Below, piece by piece: positions 63,959 through 64,000 of a stretch of DNA of 64,000 bases. Source of the DNA: Colius striatus (Eukaryota > Chordata > Aves > Coliiformes > Coliidae); NCBI RefSeq assembly GCF_028858725.1, contig NC_084790.1, forward strand, positions 33,397,031 through 33,461,030. Direction: 5' to 3'. Under the pieces are notes generated by a model, which was not told where the DNA came from, ran no database searches, and saw only the letters and a program-made list of their open reading frames with translations. Every line of letters begins with the position of its first letter. Positions within the stretch are counted from its first letter, which is position 1. A program made the translations under genes and the position numbers.

Positions 63959-64000
63959 CTGTTTAAAATTGTAAACATTAATCCCTGTAATGAAGTTCTA

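Overview
The window is nuclear DNA from a bird. Two lines of evidence support this. First, it is full of CR1 LINEs that end in the avian CR1 3' tail (short ATTCTATGA repeats, for example near 12955-12974 and 43355-43379), together with avian-type LTRs. Second, the right edge carries a vertebrate gene split by GT-AG introns. The base composition is AT-rich, most reading frames are short chance frames, and there are no bacterial features. Nothing in the window identifies the species.

The only host gene I can support is on the minus strand at the right edge. Five exons at 63848-63958, 63279-63367, 61942-62079, 60213-60293 and 59179-59226 join in phase to give the C-terminal ~154 residues of PCGF3, the Polycomb RING-finger subunit of a variant PRC1 complex. 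They cover the acidic linker, the RAWUL ubiquitin-like domain and the stop codon. The RING half lies beyond the right edge. The repeat-poor DNA from about 53.8 to 59.2 kb is probably largely its 3' UTR.

The remaining ~53 kb lies 3' of PCGF3 and is a graveyard of transposable elements. (1) There are two large plus-strand CR1 blocks. The 9.28-12.97 kb copy keeps an open ORF1 esterase domain and a nearly open endonuclease. The 37.5-43.4 kb block is two related CR1 copies fused head-to-tail. (2) A 747-bp, mostly deleted alpharetrovirus-like provirus (start of the 5' LTR, env TM piece, full 3' LTR) sits in the minus orientation inside the second block. (3) A CR1 at 18.6-19.96 kb has the inverted 5' end expected from twin priming. 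(4) There are older CR1 scraps at 1.7-2.5, 8.4-8.5, 14.9-15.8 and 17.8-17.9 kb. (5) Three solo LTRs have identifiable target-site duplications: 25966-26673 (6 bp), 33756-34834 (5 bp) and 44217-44772 (5 bp). Three further LTR remnants are also present.

The most unusual structure is a 2.9-kb tandem array at 24.69-27.63 kb. It has twelve ~190-bp monomers of three types in the order Z-X-Y, a trimeric higher-order repeat of ~571 bp. A solo LTR interrupts one monomer cleanly. I see no tRNA, rRNA or CRISPR and no complete gene other than the PCGF3 portion. I found no convincing evidence of a new multi-gene system. The interesting material is structural: nested insertions, the higher-order repeat, the inverted CR1 and a strong hairpin at 35.45-35.52 kb.
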